Shown piece by piece: positions 9,896-22,800 of a stretch of DNA of 64,000 nucleotides; the stretch's first letter is position 1, and each line of letters opens with the position of its first letter. Source of the DNA: Bufo bufo. Its lineage: Eukaryota > Chordata > Amphibia > Anura > Bufonidae. Both the position numbers and the translations under genes were made by a program. The notes under the pieces are model-generated. The model made no database searches. It was given only the letters and a program-made list of their open reading frames with translations, and had not been told where the DNA came from. The stretch covers positions 163,525,183 through 163,589,182 of the forward strand of contig NC_053394.1 of NCBI RefSeq assembly GCF_905171765.1. The letters are read 5' to 3'.

Positions 9896-12136
9896 TTCCC
9901 TGGTCTTGTGCCTATTGGCACACACAATCAAAAAATAAACCACAGAAACTTGATATCTGCATTACTCCAGTCCTGCAAACTTTCCGGCATTGCGGCCTTT
10001 CTTCTGAGACAGTTTCTTTGTCAACATGGGCAGTCATAGACAGAGCAGGAACCCATTCATTCAACAGTCACACGCTATTCATTATGGATATTAATAAATA
10101 AATAACAAGTCACCAATATCCCTCATGATAATCACAGGAACTCTACATATCTACATATCCTACATTGATATCACATACAGTATATAACATTACACCATGC
10201 TAATTGACTCGATCCCTTAACCAGATTGTCATTTAACTACCAACTAATCTTGCTTGTCAGCTGCCTTATATAACTGGAATATGGGCAAGCCCACTTTAGC
10301 ACTATGTGACAGTCTGTGCATTGCAAAGGTCCAATCCAGCTGAATTCTACTTCTCACAAGATCTCATACAATAACAATTAAAAATCAAAAGATACATGAT
10401 AGATGTATATATGTCTAATACAGGTGATTCTAATGTACGTTGTGCTCTATGTTGGTCATTACGCATAAAGTGAAACCTTGGACTTTTACCCATAATGCCG
10501 TACTCTGCATGATTTTAAACTAGACATGTGAAAATTCAGTGCTCATTCATGATAATCGAGTACATCATTTGAGTAAATTAATCACCAACCACATACTACA
10601 AATGTCTGTCATACACATTAACAATTTCCAGAAGGCTGAATAATTTTTCTTGTTGGTCATTCTGCCTTCTTACCCCTGTATAATAGGTGCTGCAAGAGAC
10701 CTATTATCTGGCTATTCAAGAAGATTGAATAGACATGGCCATAGCAGACTACGGACAATTAGTTTTTAGAACTTCAGTATGGCTTATATATTGATAGGAA
10801 CTTCTGCTTCCTTCATTCTCCACTCACTGATTTAATGGTGCAAGTAAGAGAAAACAAGAAAACAAAAAGAACTCAGCAATATGTTGAATTTATGCAAAAC
10901 AACCACATGTGTTCTTCTATTGTCCATGGCAGGCCTTCCCCCATGCAGACTTCTAGCTGATGTCTGTGCGCATTTAAATGGGGCACTGTCATCTTGTTTC
11001 AAATAATGCCACACCTCGCAAAAAATACCAGTCACTCTTTTTTTGTTAAGCAGTGTCTAAGATCTATCAATAACTATGTGCAAGATGAACGCTACGAATG
11101 TAGTCCAATTGCCACAACAATATTGGGCTGCCGCTACTTCTCCAGGGTCCCAAATTTGGATATGTAATTTCGCCTCATGATGGATCCTGGAAATAAAAAT
11201 CAAGAGCAGTATCATTGTTCTTAGCAGTCAATACCTTTCTACACCTACATGTAACCTCACTAATATGCCTAGGGGCGGTAATCTAACTCCATCCTAGCTG
11301 GGGGGTATTCGTAAACCACACAAAAACAAAATAAAAACAAACAAAAAAACATGGCTTCTTAGTGTAACTATAATTCTTTCAAACACATTCCCCCATTTGG
11401 TACCATACTACACTGGTACCATACTAACTAGAACATGACCAATCTGGTGAACAACTTTGAAGTTTAGTGCCTACCCAAGAAGTAGGTCTGTATATAAAAA
11501 TAAAAATAAAAAATACAACAACTTGTTAATTTAAAAATATTAACAAGGAAAACAAATGCAAAGGTAGAAAAGAAAAAGAAAAAAAATCACAAAAAAAAAA
11601 ATTCTGCTGGCCCTTAACACATCGCTCACAGACAGACACATACTAACACCATCTCCGAACTCAACTTTTGTTCTAGTGTGTGAAAAAAGACATCTTCCTG
11701 TGTGTCCATTGAAAGAGCAAATGCTATTTACACCTAAAACACAAAAAGTCATGGGGGGGGGGGGGAGACAAAAAATACATTCACATCACAAAAGTACAGT
11801 ATACATGACTGTTTTAACCAACAAATGCCTGACTGTTATTTAATTGTTTGCAAACAATTACTAATTATTGAGCTCATGATACCACGTGGTGACTATGAAG
11901 ACCTTTTTTAAATTGATCTAATTCCAGACTAAATGTAGTCAGTACCACTCCACCTAAAACCTGTGAACAAAGCAAAAACATTAATCTTAAGCCAGCTTGA
12001 CTAAGCTGCCTTTAGTGGCTCCTGAAAAATAAACACAAAGACAATTATTACACAGAATTATTATTACAGTCAAATCCTTATTCTCTAAGCCTTGTCCTGT
12101 TATCTGTACGGCTAGAATATAAGTCCCATATTCTTC
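9896..12136 (-). other. Non-coding 3' internal region of the gag-only element
   Basis: About 2.2 kb between the gag stop and the 3' LTR, without any RT, protease, integrase or envelope signature in six frames. It is AT-rich with several A/T runs, especially at 11280-11610. The pol region seems lost or replaced. Confidence 0.7.
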
Positions 12137-13789
12137 CTAAACTAAGCAGGCATTGCTCACAAAGTTTGCCATATTATTTATCAAAAATGGTAATGCTATT
12201 TGGGACCAACTGCATACCAGCCAAAATGGAAGATTAGCCCAGGGTGCAAACATTGGTATGCTCGTCCCCCATGGCTGTTGGCTATTCGGAGGGTGGGGGC
12301 CATTGTTATCTGTAATCTCCTCCTTTTGCCCCTCAGCATTTCCTGACTCCCCAAGGCTGTTATCCATTACATCAGGCTCCTGTGGTATGCTTTCCTTGCC
12401 CTGGGTGGATATACTTTTATCATCCGGTATCAGGCTGAAAATATCGGGGGTTCTACAAAATCTCTGAATGTGCCCTGGTCTGTGACATTTGTAACACCTG
12501 ATGAATTTCTTCCTTCTTGTACCTCTGCTCACTACTGATATATCTGCATCTGATCTATAACCATCACTGGATTCTTCACACCAGTCTCTAAGTATATTGA
12601 TAAAGCTCTGGTATGAATTGGTATTTCTGAGGGCAATCCTATTAGGATAGTTCACGTAACATATATTGGCCATTGAGTATATGAAGCCTGAATCATCAGC
12701 AGACATATCAGGACAGTTATACACACTTTTGTACAGTGAAAGATATTGGTTACAGAACAATATAGGGTCATCTCCTCTTCTAAATCTCATTCTTTGTAAC
12801 GCATTTATCCCTCTATCATCACGACTCTTTAACACCCGCTGCAGTTCTTTCATCCTTCCCTCTGCATCTAAGTTATCATTCTCATATGCAGATACCCGGG
12901 CTGCTAGATGTGCTGGCACCCAAGCCTTTAGAAGAGAGCATGCATCTTTATCACTCAAAGTGTATTTCTGTACAATAGCCTCAAATTTATTAGACAGGCA
13001 CACGGGTGACTCCAGTGTATTAAACTCACCCAGAATCTGGCACAATGTAAGTTTTTCATTAATTGTGAGTACACTAGTGCCCTCCCCTAAATATCCAGGA
13101 GCATTTGCTAATGCCACCTCATTGGATGTATTCACATCAGTGACAATACAGATATTGGCTGATGGACACTTTTTCTTCCGTTCATTGAGGGATAATATCC
13201 ATTGCTCCTTTCTAAGTAGCTGGGAGTTTGCATCTTCCAATTTCCTCTCCAAAGACATTACCAATTCCTCCATATGAAATAATTTTAGTTGCAATGAACC
13301 AACAAGCCTACTCTTCATATCAAAGTTTGCATTGCATTGTTCCAATTGTTCTTGGAGCTCACAATTTCTTTCGGATAAATTGCACACAGTAGCCCTCAAG
13401 TCATCCATTTCAACACTGGAGACAGTTGCAATGCTACTAAGATTATCTCCAATTTTCTCTATCTGCTCTCCAAGATGACTCCTTTCTGCTCTCCATTGCT
13501 CCCCCATTTGCTCAGAAATTTCTGTGATTCTGAGCAATACCGCAATTTCGTTAGCCAATTTCTGTTTGTTACCTTTCTTTGTAAGTGGTCTACTCTGCAG
13601 CTTGTCATTATGTTGCTGACACTGAGACAACAACGCATTAACTTGACTCTTAAGAGGTTCATCTGCACATGAATGATATTTGGCAGAGGCATATTTCTTA
13701 ACATAACTATAGGCCAGTTCCATTTCACTAATGTACACAACACAAGATACAACTATTAAAATAAAAGCTATTGTACTGTCAATACACAC
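12137..13789 (-). CDS. Gag-like protein with coiled coil and one CCHC zinc knuckle
   Basis: An uninterrupted frame of 550 codons. A second methionine at codon 23 (13721-13723, MELAYSYV) may be the real start, because the 22 residues before it form a short hydrophobic stretch that could be untranslated leader. Residues about 85-210 are heptad-rich and should form coiled coil (repeated L and E, as in LSERNCELQEQLEQ). The centre (about 245-400) looks like a helical capsid region. A zinc knuckle CYKCHRPGHIQRFC (C-X2-C-X4-H-X4-C) lies at about residues 431-444, preceded by a basic stretch (RRKKFIR). The tail is acidic, then proline-rich. This domain order is that of retroviral and retrotransposon Gag, which packages the RNA. 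I do not recognise the exact family. Confidence 0.8.
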   Translation of the reverse strand: MCIDSTIAFILIVVSCVVYISEMELAYSYVKKYASAKYHSCADEPLKSQVNALLSQCQQHNDKLQSRPLTKKGNKQKLANEIAVLLRITEISEQMGEQWRAERSHLGEQIEKIGDNLSSIATVSSVEMDDLRATVCNLSERNCELQEQLEQCNANFDMKSRLVGSLQLKLFHMEELVMSLERKLEDANSQLLRKEQWILSLNERKKKCPSANICIVTDVNTSNEVALANAPGYLGEGTSVLTINEKLTLCQILGEFNTLESPVCLSNKFEAIVQKYTLSDKDACSLLKAWVPAHLAARVSAYENDNLDAEGRMKELQRVLKSRDDRGINALQRMRFRRGDDPILFCNQYLSLYKSVYNCPDMSADDSGFIYSMANICYVNYPNRIALRNTNSYQSFINILRDWCEESSDGYRSDADISVVSRGTRRKKFIRCYKCHRPGHIQRFCRTPDIFSLIPDDKSISTQGKESIPQEPDVMDNSLGESGNAEGQKEEITDNNGPHPPNSQQPWGTSIPMFAPWANLPFWLVCSWSQIALPFLINNMANFVSNACLV

Positions 13790-14185
13790 TCACAAGTGAA
13801 CACGACAAAGAACCAAACTTTTCAGTGTTCCCACAATGTCTTTACATACATGCACACACTTAGTCTGAACTCAAGTCAAGATTCCAAACAAGCACAAATT
13901 TCCTCTACAGAGAATCCACACTTTCCTCTGCTTTAACGCTCATTAACATACAGCATTCAATACTTTATCCACTATTACAACTCCACATACACTCAAGGAC
14001 AACAAACATTTAGAACTTTTGCATATCCAATGAATAACTCACCACACTTTCAATCCTTCTACGAAGTCCAAGATCCAGCTGACTTCACCACGGAATCTGT
14101 GCAACAGGTCTGGTCTGTTCTTTCAGCAATTTGAATTAGAGCAATTCCGTCTTATAGGTTCTATGTGGATTTAGGAATTTCCACA

Positions 14186-14203
14186 GTCCCATCTGGGGTG
14201 CCA
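14186..14203 (-). promoter_or_regulatory. Primer binding site, tRNA-Arg type
   Basis: Two bases inside the 5' LTR (minus orientation) the sequence is TGGCACCCCAGATGGGAC. It is complementary to the CCA end, acceptor stem (CTGGGGT) and T-arm start of a tRNA-Arg(CCT)-like molecule. This fixes the direction of the element and agrees with the minus-strand gag. Confidence 0.75.
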
Positions 14204-14205
14204 AA

Positions 14206-14825
14206 TGTAGAATGTGCTCTGCTTTACGGGTGCCTTAAATTACTGAAGAACAACTGTATCTTAAGTCAGTGTTGGATTTATTTACAAATGGGGATATACC
14301 TACATTCTAAATATAATTAAGGGAATGGGAGAGGGGACTGGAGGGGGTCAGGATCCTTGAGCTAGCTACACCATTCTCTCTCTCAGTCACACATGCCATG
14401 GGCTTTTCTCTGTACTCAGAACACTCCTCTCCAGCAGGTCTCAGCGAATCACATTCTTAATTGTAGAGTCCAGGAAGACTTGTCTTGTCCCAGAGGTCAC
14501 CAAGGTCACCATTGCTCCTATTTGTGAGCTAGGTTAGTGCAGTTAATTACACAGGAAGAAAGTTATATCATATACCCCTGCCACCATCCCAGCATGTATG
14601 TCCTTGCTGACACAGGTGTGGGCAGTAAATACCAGCAGGGGGTCGGGCTTTCCCCAGGATGTGACAGTCCTGGCAGATCTTCCTTTCATCAGTGTCCTGC
14701 CCCAAGAACCCTTTGATGGTCCTCATTTGCATATTCGGCAGACCCGGGCCTATTCAGTTCAAGATATCAAGGAACATCTTTGCATCAAAGCTGTATCATA
14801 GATGTCAATTTTATCGGTTCCAACA
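14206..14825 (-). repeat. 5' LTR of the gag-only element
   Basis: 620-bp partner of 9276-9895, directly followed by the duplicated target GTTGA (14826-14830). Confidence 0.9.
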
Positions 14826-14830
14826 GTTGA

Positions 14831-17800
14831 TATGGTTGTTCCACAGGCCTGTACTGCCACTTAACCCTGGTTCCCACTCACAGCTTCCTCAACTTGTCTG
14901 TTCCTTTAATAAAAAGAGATTGAACACAGTTTGCAGGAAGGCTCCTGTCTCCACCCACTAAATTCCTTCTCTGTATCTGTGGGGAGACTCACTCTCCACC
15001 TGCTTATGGTCTGTAGTCTGCTGCGGAGAGTACTTCCCTGTATCATGACCCGGCGTTATCTCACAATCCCTGGAGGAGCAGAGGACGGGAGTGGTAGTGG
15101 TATTAAACCTGACTGATCTATACAAAGATATGCTGGGTCATTACAAGGCATTAACATATTAAATAACATTACATAACAAGAACAGCTTACAAGTACCCTG
15201 TTCTGGGGTACTGCACCCATCTGTTAATAGGAAGGGCAGCAGCAGCCCTTTTATTTTCAACACCCATGAAGATAACGCAGCATCCACATGCCTATACATT
15301 CTCACACCGAATTGGACCTAACTACCATCTCACTCCCAAATAATCATGGAATCTGACGTTATATTTGCTGGTCACTATTCAGACTGGATATGGGGTAACT
15401 ATTTTAGGAGAGCTACCAGAGCCTGAACAACAAGGATATTAACAAAATATATAATAAAAGTAATGGTATGGCAGAGCAAGGACCCCATACAGCTCCATAC
15501 TGTACATTCTCCATCTACTGCTGTAAAGGCCTCCCACATGCTGCCTGTACAGCCATATTAGCTGCTGCTGTATAAGGGCCCAGAAAATGGGGTGAGGCCT
15601 ACATCTGGATATAAGAAAGTAGTTATAACTATAATAATTAGAGGACATATAATTCTTGTGTCCAGCAGGTGTCAGCATAACACAGGCATCAGGGCAAATG
15701 AAGGAGGAAGAGGTTCCTCCATCCATCCCACCAATAAGAACATGCTGCTCTAGAAGTAGAGACTCCTCTGCGGTGCTGAGCTGACTTCTAAGGTCAGTTG
15801 ATGCCTCAGCAGTGTATCTTTAGGTGTAGGACAGTGTGCTTTGGGAAAATAGGTGGCATAGGATGGATGCTTTGTATAGGGGGTAAGGATAGGGGTGAAG
15901 GTGCTGTGTACATAAGTGTTTCCCAACTAGAACCTATTGTCCAAGTGTAAAAGAAATCTAGTATCAAGAATATTAAAATAACAAAATAAACAGTATTCAA
16001 AATAGACAGCGTCAATATGGTAAGTCATCCCTGCTGCCATGTGAAGCTGATGGAGAACTACAGGAACATTGGTGCTGGAGCAGAGGGAGACGTAACCAGT
16101 GAGTTATGTCTATTTTCTTATTATTACTTGTACTCTGAATGACAGGCATGTAGCATGTGTCACCCCTACGGCATGTGTTCTATGTACAGTTGATGTGTGT
16201 GCCCATACACACTTCTTGCACAGTATCTGCTCCTGCATCTGAATGAAGATTAAGCCGCATTCACACGTTGTTGGGGAGCCTTGGTCTCTGCCAAACTCTG
16301 TAGGTAGATTAGGTAGATGTACCCTACAGACCATTTCCTTCATGCAAGAAAAGTTGCCATCTGTACAATTAGTTATTGGAAATGATTTTCTGATGAGTCC
16401 ATTAAAATTTAATCAAAAAGCGATTAGCGATGTAAGTAATGCTGCTTAGCTTTTGATTTCCTCCTTGGTAGAGAACGCCATACAACTGGCATACGTCTCT
16501 GTAAAATCCCAACTAACTAATTAAAAATAGCCCCGGCCTTAAAGGGGTTGTCCAGGAATACATAATTTCTAACATTTGCCGGCAGACTGGCTGCCATACT
16601 GAAAGCATCACCTGCTCTCCACTGCTCCGGTCATCTAAGCTGGCTCACGCATCTCAATGTTTTCTTCCTCCCTGGCATGTGCAGTAAGCCGGATTGGGAC
16701 AGATGCACACTGGCGCAATATTAATAGTTTTTAGTTTGTGACGCCAATTGCAGCTTGCGCAGGTACTGTAACAGGGCCCTTTAAGATGTAATAACTCACG
16801 TACCAGGTGAGGAATGCCAGAGGAGGAATAATGTCTCTGTGTAGTGTCAACGGTGTCTCCTACCTTGGTATGGCTGGATTCCTGAATCCTGGCTCACATG
16901 CAATAAAGTTGAGTGTGGTCAGTAGGAGTAATTGAGGAATGAATGCAATCCAGACAGGAAATATAATCCAACTCGTCTTTACTTAATGCAGCTTGAATCC
17001 ATACAAGATACAGCAATAGTCTTGGGTCCCAGCAGGTATTGGCAATATGTGGCAGGAATCTATATATATTCTGCTTCTTGTCATATGCCTAGTAGAACTG
17101 GCAGGTATCTGTCTTCTGCTCTGTCTGTAGTCTGCTTGGTGTGGGCCTGACTAGCTGAGGAGGTATTTGGCTTCTCCTGGTCTTTGGATAAGTACTCACA
17201 GGACTGCTCGCAGGGTATGATGGTTTCTTCCTGGAGATCTATAGTTCTAGAGGGCTGCTTGCTTGTCAACCAGCTGAGGTAGATGACTCAGGCTGGGAAG
17301 GGTGATCCTTGGGCCTCAGCCGAGGCTTGGATCCTAGGTTGAGATACCTGTAACTGGGAGCTCCTACCAATACAGCCTTCCCCAGCAGTGGGGCTGGTAC
17401 ACACTAACTAACTTCCTTCTCCTCCTCATGAGACAGGACATGGGACCAGCCCACTTCTGCTCACACGGGGGAGACTAGGCTGGAATGGACTATTCCAGGC
17501 TAGAGATACTAAACTGGCTTTGGTCTGCTACATACTGCTGCCACCTGCTGGTGTACATTGGAATTACAGCAAAATACATAAAACAGGCCTGGATAATCCA
17601 CATTATAGAGAGAGTGATGCAAACTTATACCAGATGACAATATACATACACTTAACATGTTGTAGCGGGGAAAAAGAGTTTAGTTACATACTCTGGGATG
17701 TTACACATGGGCATGGTCACCTGATCCTCTTCAGCCAACCGCTGGCTTAAGAGGTGATGTGTCCTCAAGACAATGGTTTGAGACGTGAAAGCCAGTGCGG

Positions 17801-17913
17801 AGGACCAGAGCAACGGGGAGCAGGTAAGTATCATTCTTTCCGTACAGGAGGCAGGCTGCCGGCAATTGTTAGAAATGATGTATTCCAAAAAAAAACTTTA
17901 ATGCAGGATTATG
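14831..17913. other. Intergenic DNA with old repeat fragments
   Basis: No gene is recognised. A TTAA-AGGGGTTGTCCAGG terminus at 16539 marks the left end of another T2-type MITE whose right end I cannot place. The rest (14831-15740, 15750-16500) has short, random-looking open frames only. Confidence 0.4.
16767..17705. repeat. Possible solo LTR
   Basis: The stretch begins TGTAACAGGG and ends GGGATGTTACA, giving TG...CA ends with a short inverted repeat (TGTAACA / TGTTACA). It resembles frog LTRs in length (about 940 bp) and lacks coding capacity. I see no clear target duplication (GGTAC against CATGG), so the call is weak. Confidence 0.3.
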
Positions 17914-17915
17914 TA

Positions 17916-19020
17916 CAGTGCTGCCCATAATTATTCATACCCCTGGCAAATTTTGACTTAAAGTTACTTTTATTCAACCAGCAAATAATTTTTTGACAGG
18001 AAATTACATAGGTGTCTCCCAAAAGATAATAAGACGATGTACAAGAGGCATTATTGTGGGGGGAAAAAAAAATTCTCAGCTTTTATTTACATGTGAGCAA
18101 AAAGTGTCCAGTCCAAAATTATTCATACCCTTCTCAATAATCAATAGAAAAGCCTTTATTGGCTATTACAGCAATCAAACGCTTCCTATAATTGCAGATC
18201 AGCTTTTTGCATGTCTCCACAGATATTTTTGCCCATTCATCTTTAGCAAGGAGCTCCAAATCTTTCAGGTTGGAGGGTCTTCTTGCCATCACCCTGATCT
18301 TTAGCTCCCTCTACAGATTCTCAATTGGATTCAAGTCTGGACTCTGGCTGGGCCTCTCCAAAACGTTAATGTTGTTGTCTGCTAACCATTTCTTCACCAC
18401 TTTTGCTGTGTGTTTTGGGTCATTGTCATGCTGAAATGTCCACTGGTGCCCAAGGCCAAGTTTCTCTGCAGACTGCCTGATGTTGTCGTTGAGAATCCTT
18501 ATGTATTGCTCTTTTTTCATGGTGCCGTTTACTGTGATTAGGTTCACTGGTCCATTGGTTGAAAAACACCCCCAAAGCATTAGGTTCCCACCACCATGTT
18601 TGACAGTGGGGATGGTGTTCTTTAGGTTGAAGGCTTCTCCTTTTTTACTCCAAATGAAGGAAACATCATTGTGACCAAACAATATAATTTTTGTTTCATC
18701 TGACCATAACACAGAAGACCAGAAGTCTTCTTCTTTGTCCAGGTGAGCTTTTGGAATGGTATAGAACTTTTGATTTTTCTACAGACTGTGACTGTTTGTG
18801 AAGGGTATGAATAATTTTGGACTGGACACTGTTTGCTCAAATGTAAATAAAAGCTGAGAAATGATTTTTTTTCCCCCACAATAATGCCTCTTGTACATCG
18901 TCTTATTATCTTTTGGGAGACACCTATGTCATTTCCCGTCAAAAAAATTACTTGCTGGTTTAATAAAAGTAACTTTAAGTCAAAATTTGCCAGGGGTTTG
19001 AATAATTATGGGCAGCACTG
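17916..19020 (-). mobile_element. Tc1/mariner element, internally deleted
   Basis: Inverted ends CAGTGCTGCCCATAATTATT and, on the right, AATAATTATGGGCAGCACTG, flanked by TA on both sides (17914-17915 and 19021-19022). The inverted similarity extends over roughly 200 bp per side. At 1105 bp it is shorter than a full Tc1 element (about 1.6 kb) because the N-terminal half of the transposase is missing. Confidence 0.9.
18130..18760 (-). pseudogene. Tc1-type transposase remnant
   Basis: The minus frame 18311-18712 covers the catalytic core: MLWSDETKIILFG (first D), FQHDNDPKHTA (second D) and SQSPDLNPIENL (third acidic residue, E). The codon after NPIENL is TAG instead of the usual TGG (W). Beyond the stop, frame-consistent sequence encodes the usual C-terminus (AKISVETCKKLI, RKRLIAVIANKG). 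The paired helix-turn-helix DNA-binding region is absent. The element is dead but was mobile recently enough to keep its termini. Confidence 0.85.
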
Positions 19021-19328
19021 TAGATGCTGCACATATGCTGAAAGTATGGTTAATAATTCCAATGTGCGAAGGAAGTGGACTGGGTGAAACCAGAAGTGTT
19101 TCTATTGAACATTTTCTGCAAGACAAAATTACATGATCTTGAGTGTAAGAGGCAGGATGGTAACAGTCTATCCTGTCCCCTAGGAACTAGAGATCTGTAT
19201 TTTAAAGTTCCTATGTTATTGGGAACTGTGCTTGTATTCAGGCTTTAAACACTCTGCTGCCATCTACTGGTTATTTAAAGAAATGTCGTGAATTTGTCTT
19301 TTCTAATTATTCCAGCCAGTCTACTGTG

Positions 19329-19401
19329 ATTGTTGATGCTGGAAAGGTTATTTATATTTGTTTATTTTTATGGGGTGCCTAGTTTTTTACATACCTTACA
19401 C
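19329..19401 (-). repeat. Gypsy 3' LTR, start
   Basis: The plus-strand segment GATTGTTGATGCTGGAAAGG...ACATACCTTACA also occurs at 48786-48860 with only a few differences. On the minus strand it begins TGTAAGGTATG directly after a purine tract. How far the LTR extends below 19329 cannot be told. Confidence 0.65.
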
Positions 19402-19414
19402 TCTCCCCCACAAA
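19402..19414 (-). promoter_or_regulatory. Polypurine tract of the Gypsy element
   Basis: On the minus strand TGTGGGGGAGAG immediately precedes TGTAAGGTATG, as expected for the plus-strand primer next to the 3' LTR. Confidence 0.65.
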
Positions 19415-19886
19415 ATTTTATATCGTCCCTGACATACGCAGACTTTAGTATGAGCACCTATTCTCTTACTCATCTACCAATAACCACAGAGAGCCAAGGT
19501 TAATTTGTAAAACAATTACTTGAGGAACTGTCCTCCCTGCGACATCTACTCCCAGTTATGTCACAGTTTCCCACCCGGCCCACAGCGCTATGAAGCCTGG
19601 GGGGATATTTGTTGCCTATAGCCAACTGGTAAGAAACACCTTTAGCACAGGTTTGTGTCCGTTATTGTGAAAACAAGAGTTGATGGAGAACTTAGGGACA
19701 CCATATTACTTCTGTCCCTTTTCTTCTTTTTTTTTTACCTAGTTCTATCACTTAAAGCTATTTTCCCTGGTGTGTCTGCAGTACGAGTGCAATAAATTTC
19801 CTTTTTGTTAACCATAGAACTTAACATTTAACATTTTCAACATAAGCAAACATTAGGAAACCATCGCATTATAGGCATGGATACAG

Positions 19887-22800
19887 TTACCAATTTTTTA
19901 AGTCCTCAGCAAAACAATCTGGGCTTAGGTACCAGCTAGGGTAAATCTCTGGTGTATGAACACAGTCTATAACCTGTACTGCTGCATTCCTGACAACACT
20001 ACTGGGTTGACCCAAAGTGTCATAAGTCAGAACTTTTGGCTGTCTCCTGTTCCTGCTGGGTTGTATCCTGCGTAGCGGTAAGGCATCCGAAGCGTCCTCA
20101 AACTCGCCTTCATCGCTGTCAACTGTCCTTGTTGAGTTTTCTGGTGAAGAGTTTTCTTCTTCTGTGTTTCCTGATGAACATGTAGTGTTTCCAGCTTGAC
20201 TTACAGGCTTTTCCTCAGTAGTTTTCACTGTAGCTTCCTCTGGAGCTTCCTCTGTAACTTCCTCTGTAACTTTCTCTGTACTTTTCCCACTCGTTTCCAA
20301 CTGGCAAGGATATAACTCTGCTGCTTCAGGATTCAGTTCTATGTTTTCCCTTGTGTGCTCTCTTTGGGTTACCGGGATGAACGATCTCCATTGTTCTTGT
20401 TCGATTTATCTTTTGATGTTCCCTCAGATGTCTGTGTCGCTGGTTGAGGAATCTTTTAAACTTGGCCCCGTCTTCTAGTACTGGGTCTGTCTGGTACCTG
20501 CTGATCTTGGTCGACAGGTAAGTAATTGCAAGGCAATAACAAATTTCGGTGTAGGATTCTTGTTCAGCCTTTTCCAGTTTCTGGCTTTACCTTGTATGAG
20601 GTTATCTTCACACTTTCTCCTCAGGACAACATGTACAGTGTCTTCCCAGAACGATCTCAGTTTTCCTGGTCCTCTTTCAGTCAGGTTTCTTACAAGGACT
20701 CTACTGCCAGGTGAGAGTTCTACTCCATGGGCCAGATTTATCATTACTCTGGCAGCTCACTCCACTTTTACATATGGCTAAAGTCAGTTTTAGCCAAGTC
20801 AGATTTATGATCGGCCCTTTAAGACTGTAATAAATGTGGTTTGACGGTAGCAGTTTATCTGTCAGTAAGCAGCTGTACAAAAGTCGCACATCTTTACGAA
20901 AAAGTCGCATGTTCTATTAAAAAGTCTCATAAAATAAGCATGGTCCTCACTGGAGTGAAATTGCGCATTTTTTTGTGACTTTTTTGCGACTTTTTAAATA
21001 GTCGCAATAGTAAATCTGTCTAGAGATTCATTTACATAAGAAAACACGCCCACTTTAGAAAACTGGCTAGCATAGTGCAGAGCAGAAAAAAGTCGCAAAT
21101 TTTTGCGCAGTTTAAGCGATTGCGCAAAAATTTGCGACTTTTTCACTCCATTATTCTGACTTGAGCTAATGATAAATCTGGCCCCATGAGTTTTTCTGTC
21201 ATAGTGCTCTTTTCCTCTTTGCGCAGCTTGTGTAGCTACCTTTGAAGCAACCTGATAGGCTTCAGTCATCCTATCTGTCCACGTTTTTACATACTCAGAG
21301 TGGTTTTTATATTTTTCCGTGACTGGGGTGTCAAACATGCTGTCTATTGGTAGTCTTGGAGATCTCCCGAACAGTAGAAAAAATTGAGAATATCCCATAG
21401 CTTCACTTTTGGTACAGTTGTATGCATGTATTACCTGGTTAAGTGAGTTCTTCCAGTCTTTCTTGGAATTTGGCGACAGAGTCCAAAGCATAGACAACAG
21501 AGTACGGTTAAATCTTTCGCATTGTCCGTTTCCTTCTGGATGATATGGAGTCGTGTGGGAGTTCTGAATGTAGCAGTTTTTTCCTAAGGCCAGGAATAAC
21601 TGGTTTTCAAATTCTTTTCCCATGTCATGGTGAATTCTGGTAGGAAATCCGAATTTCAAGACAAAGTCACTGAATATCTTATCGGCAACAGTCTTTGCTG
21701 ACTTGTTTTTGGTCGCGTAGGCCTGAGCAAACCTGGTGAAGTGGTCTATTACTACTAGTATATACTCATAACCTCCTTTGCACGTTTCCAGATGGAGGAA
21801 GTCGATGGAGACCATCTCAAAGGCATAAGTGGTGATAATATTGTTCAATGGAGCTCTGGTAGACTTATTAGGGCGTTTGTCTTTCAGGCAGGTGCACTGG
21901 TGGTTAATGTATTGCTCAGCGTCTCTCTGCACATGTGGCCAAAATAATCCTTTCAACTCTTAGGTGTCCTATTTCTTCGTGCAATTCTTTCAACACCAAT
22001 GAATGATACAACTTGGGTAGCACTAGTTGAGAACCTGAGGGTGTTTTCCGTCTCAGAATTCCATCTTCGTCGAGGTATAATTTGTCATCTTTTTGTGCTG
22101 TCCTGATGGTCTCCTTAGGTATTTGAGCTACCTTCTTTTGGGTACCATCTATGGTTGATGTTGTATTCGCAATGGTTATTGGACACAACCAAGGCATTTC
22201 TTCTTTCTGTTGTACTTGAAGTGCTTGGGGTCAACTTCTTGTGAACACTGTTGCATGTACTGTTCCGGACTTAGTGGCATACGAGAGAGTACATCCGCAT
22301 CCGCATTTCTCTTTCCTGGATGATACTTGATAGTGAAGTTAAAGTCAGCTAGTTCTGCAACCCATCTATGGCCTGTTGCGTTTAGTTTAGCAGTGGCGAG
22401 GACATAAGTTAGTGGATTGTTGTCAGTATAGACTACAAAGGATGGACAGTAGTAAAAGTAGTTTCGGAATCTTTCACATATGGCCCACTTCATCGCTAGG
22501 AATTCTAGTTTTCCTGAGTGCATGTGATAGTTCTTCTCAGCAGGTGTGAGAGTCCTAGACCCATGAGCAATTACTTTTAATTTTTCTTCCTGCTCTTGGT
22601 ACAACACAGCTCCTAGTCCTTCTTGCGAGGCATCACAGTGCAGAACAAAGGTTTTGCTGTAGTCCGGGTAACCCATAACTGGAGGATGTGTTAAGACCTC
22701 AATGAGTCGGTTCAGCACTACCTGGTGGTGGTCAGTCCAGACTATAGACTGATGAGAAGGTAGCTGACCTTTTAGTTTTGGTGATGGCTTCTTCTTGAAT

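Larger units (their letters stand above)
9276..14825 (-). mobile_element. Complete gag-only LTR retroelement
   Basis: Two 620-bp direct repeats (9276-9895 and 14206-14825) start TGTAG and end CAACA on the plus strand, so the element reads TGTTG...CTACA on its own (minus) strand. They are flanked by the perfect 5-bp duplication GTTGA (9271-9275 and 14826-14830). The only protein is a Gag-like ORF (12137-13789). No protease, RT or integrase is present in the remaining 2.2 kb, so mobilisation would need enzymes supplied by another element. The two LTRs differ at about five positions by eye, which suggests a fairly recent insertion. Confidence 0.9.

Noticed and set aside
12153..13277. Plus-strand ORFs of 104 and 203 codons
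   Set aside because: Antisense shadows of the Gag frame on the minus strand.
14831..15160. Segment after the gag-only element considered as part of it
   Set aside because: It lies outside the 5-bp target duplication at 14826-14830, so it is flanking DNA.
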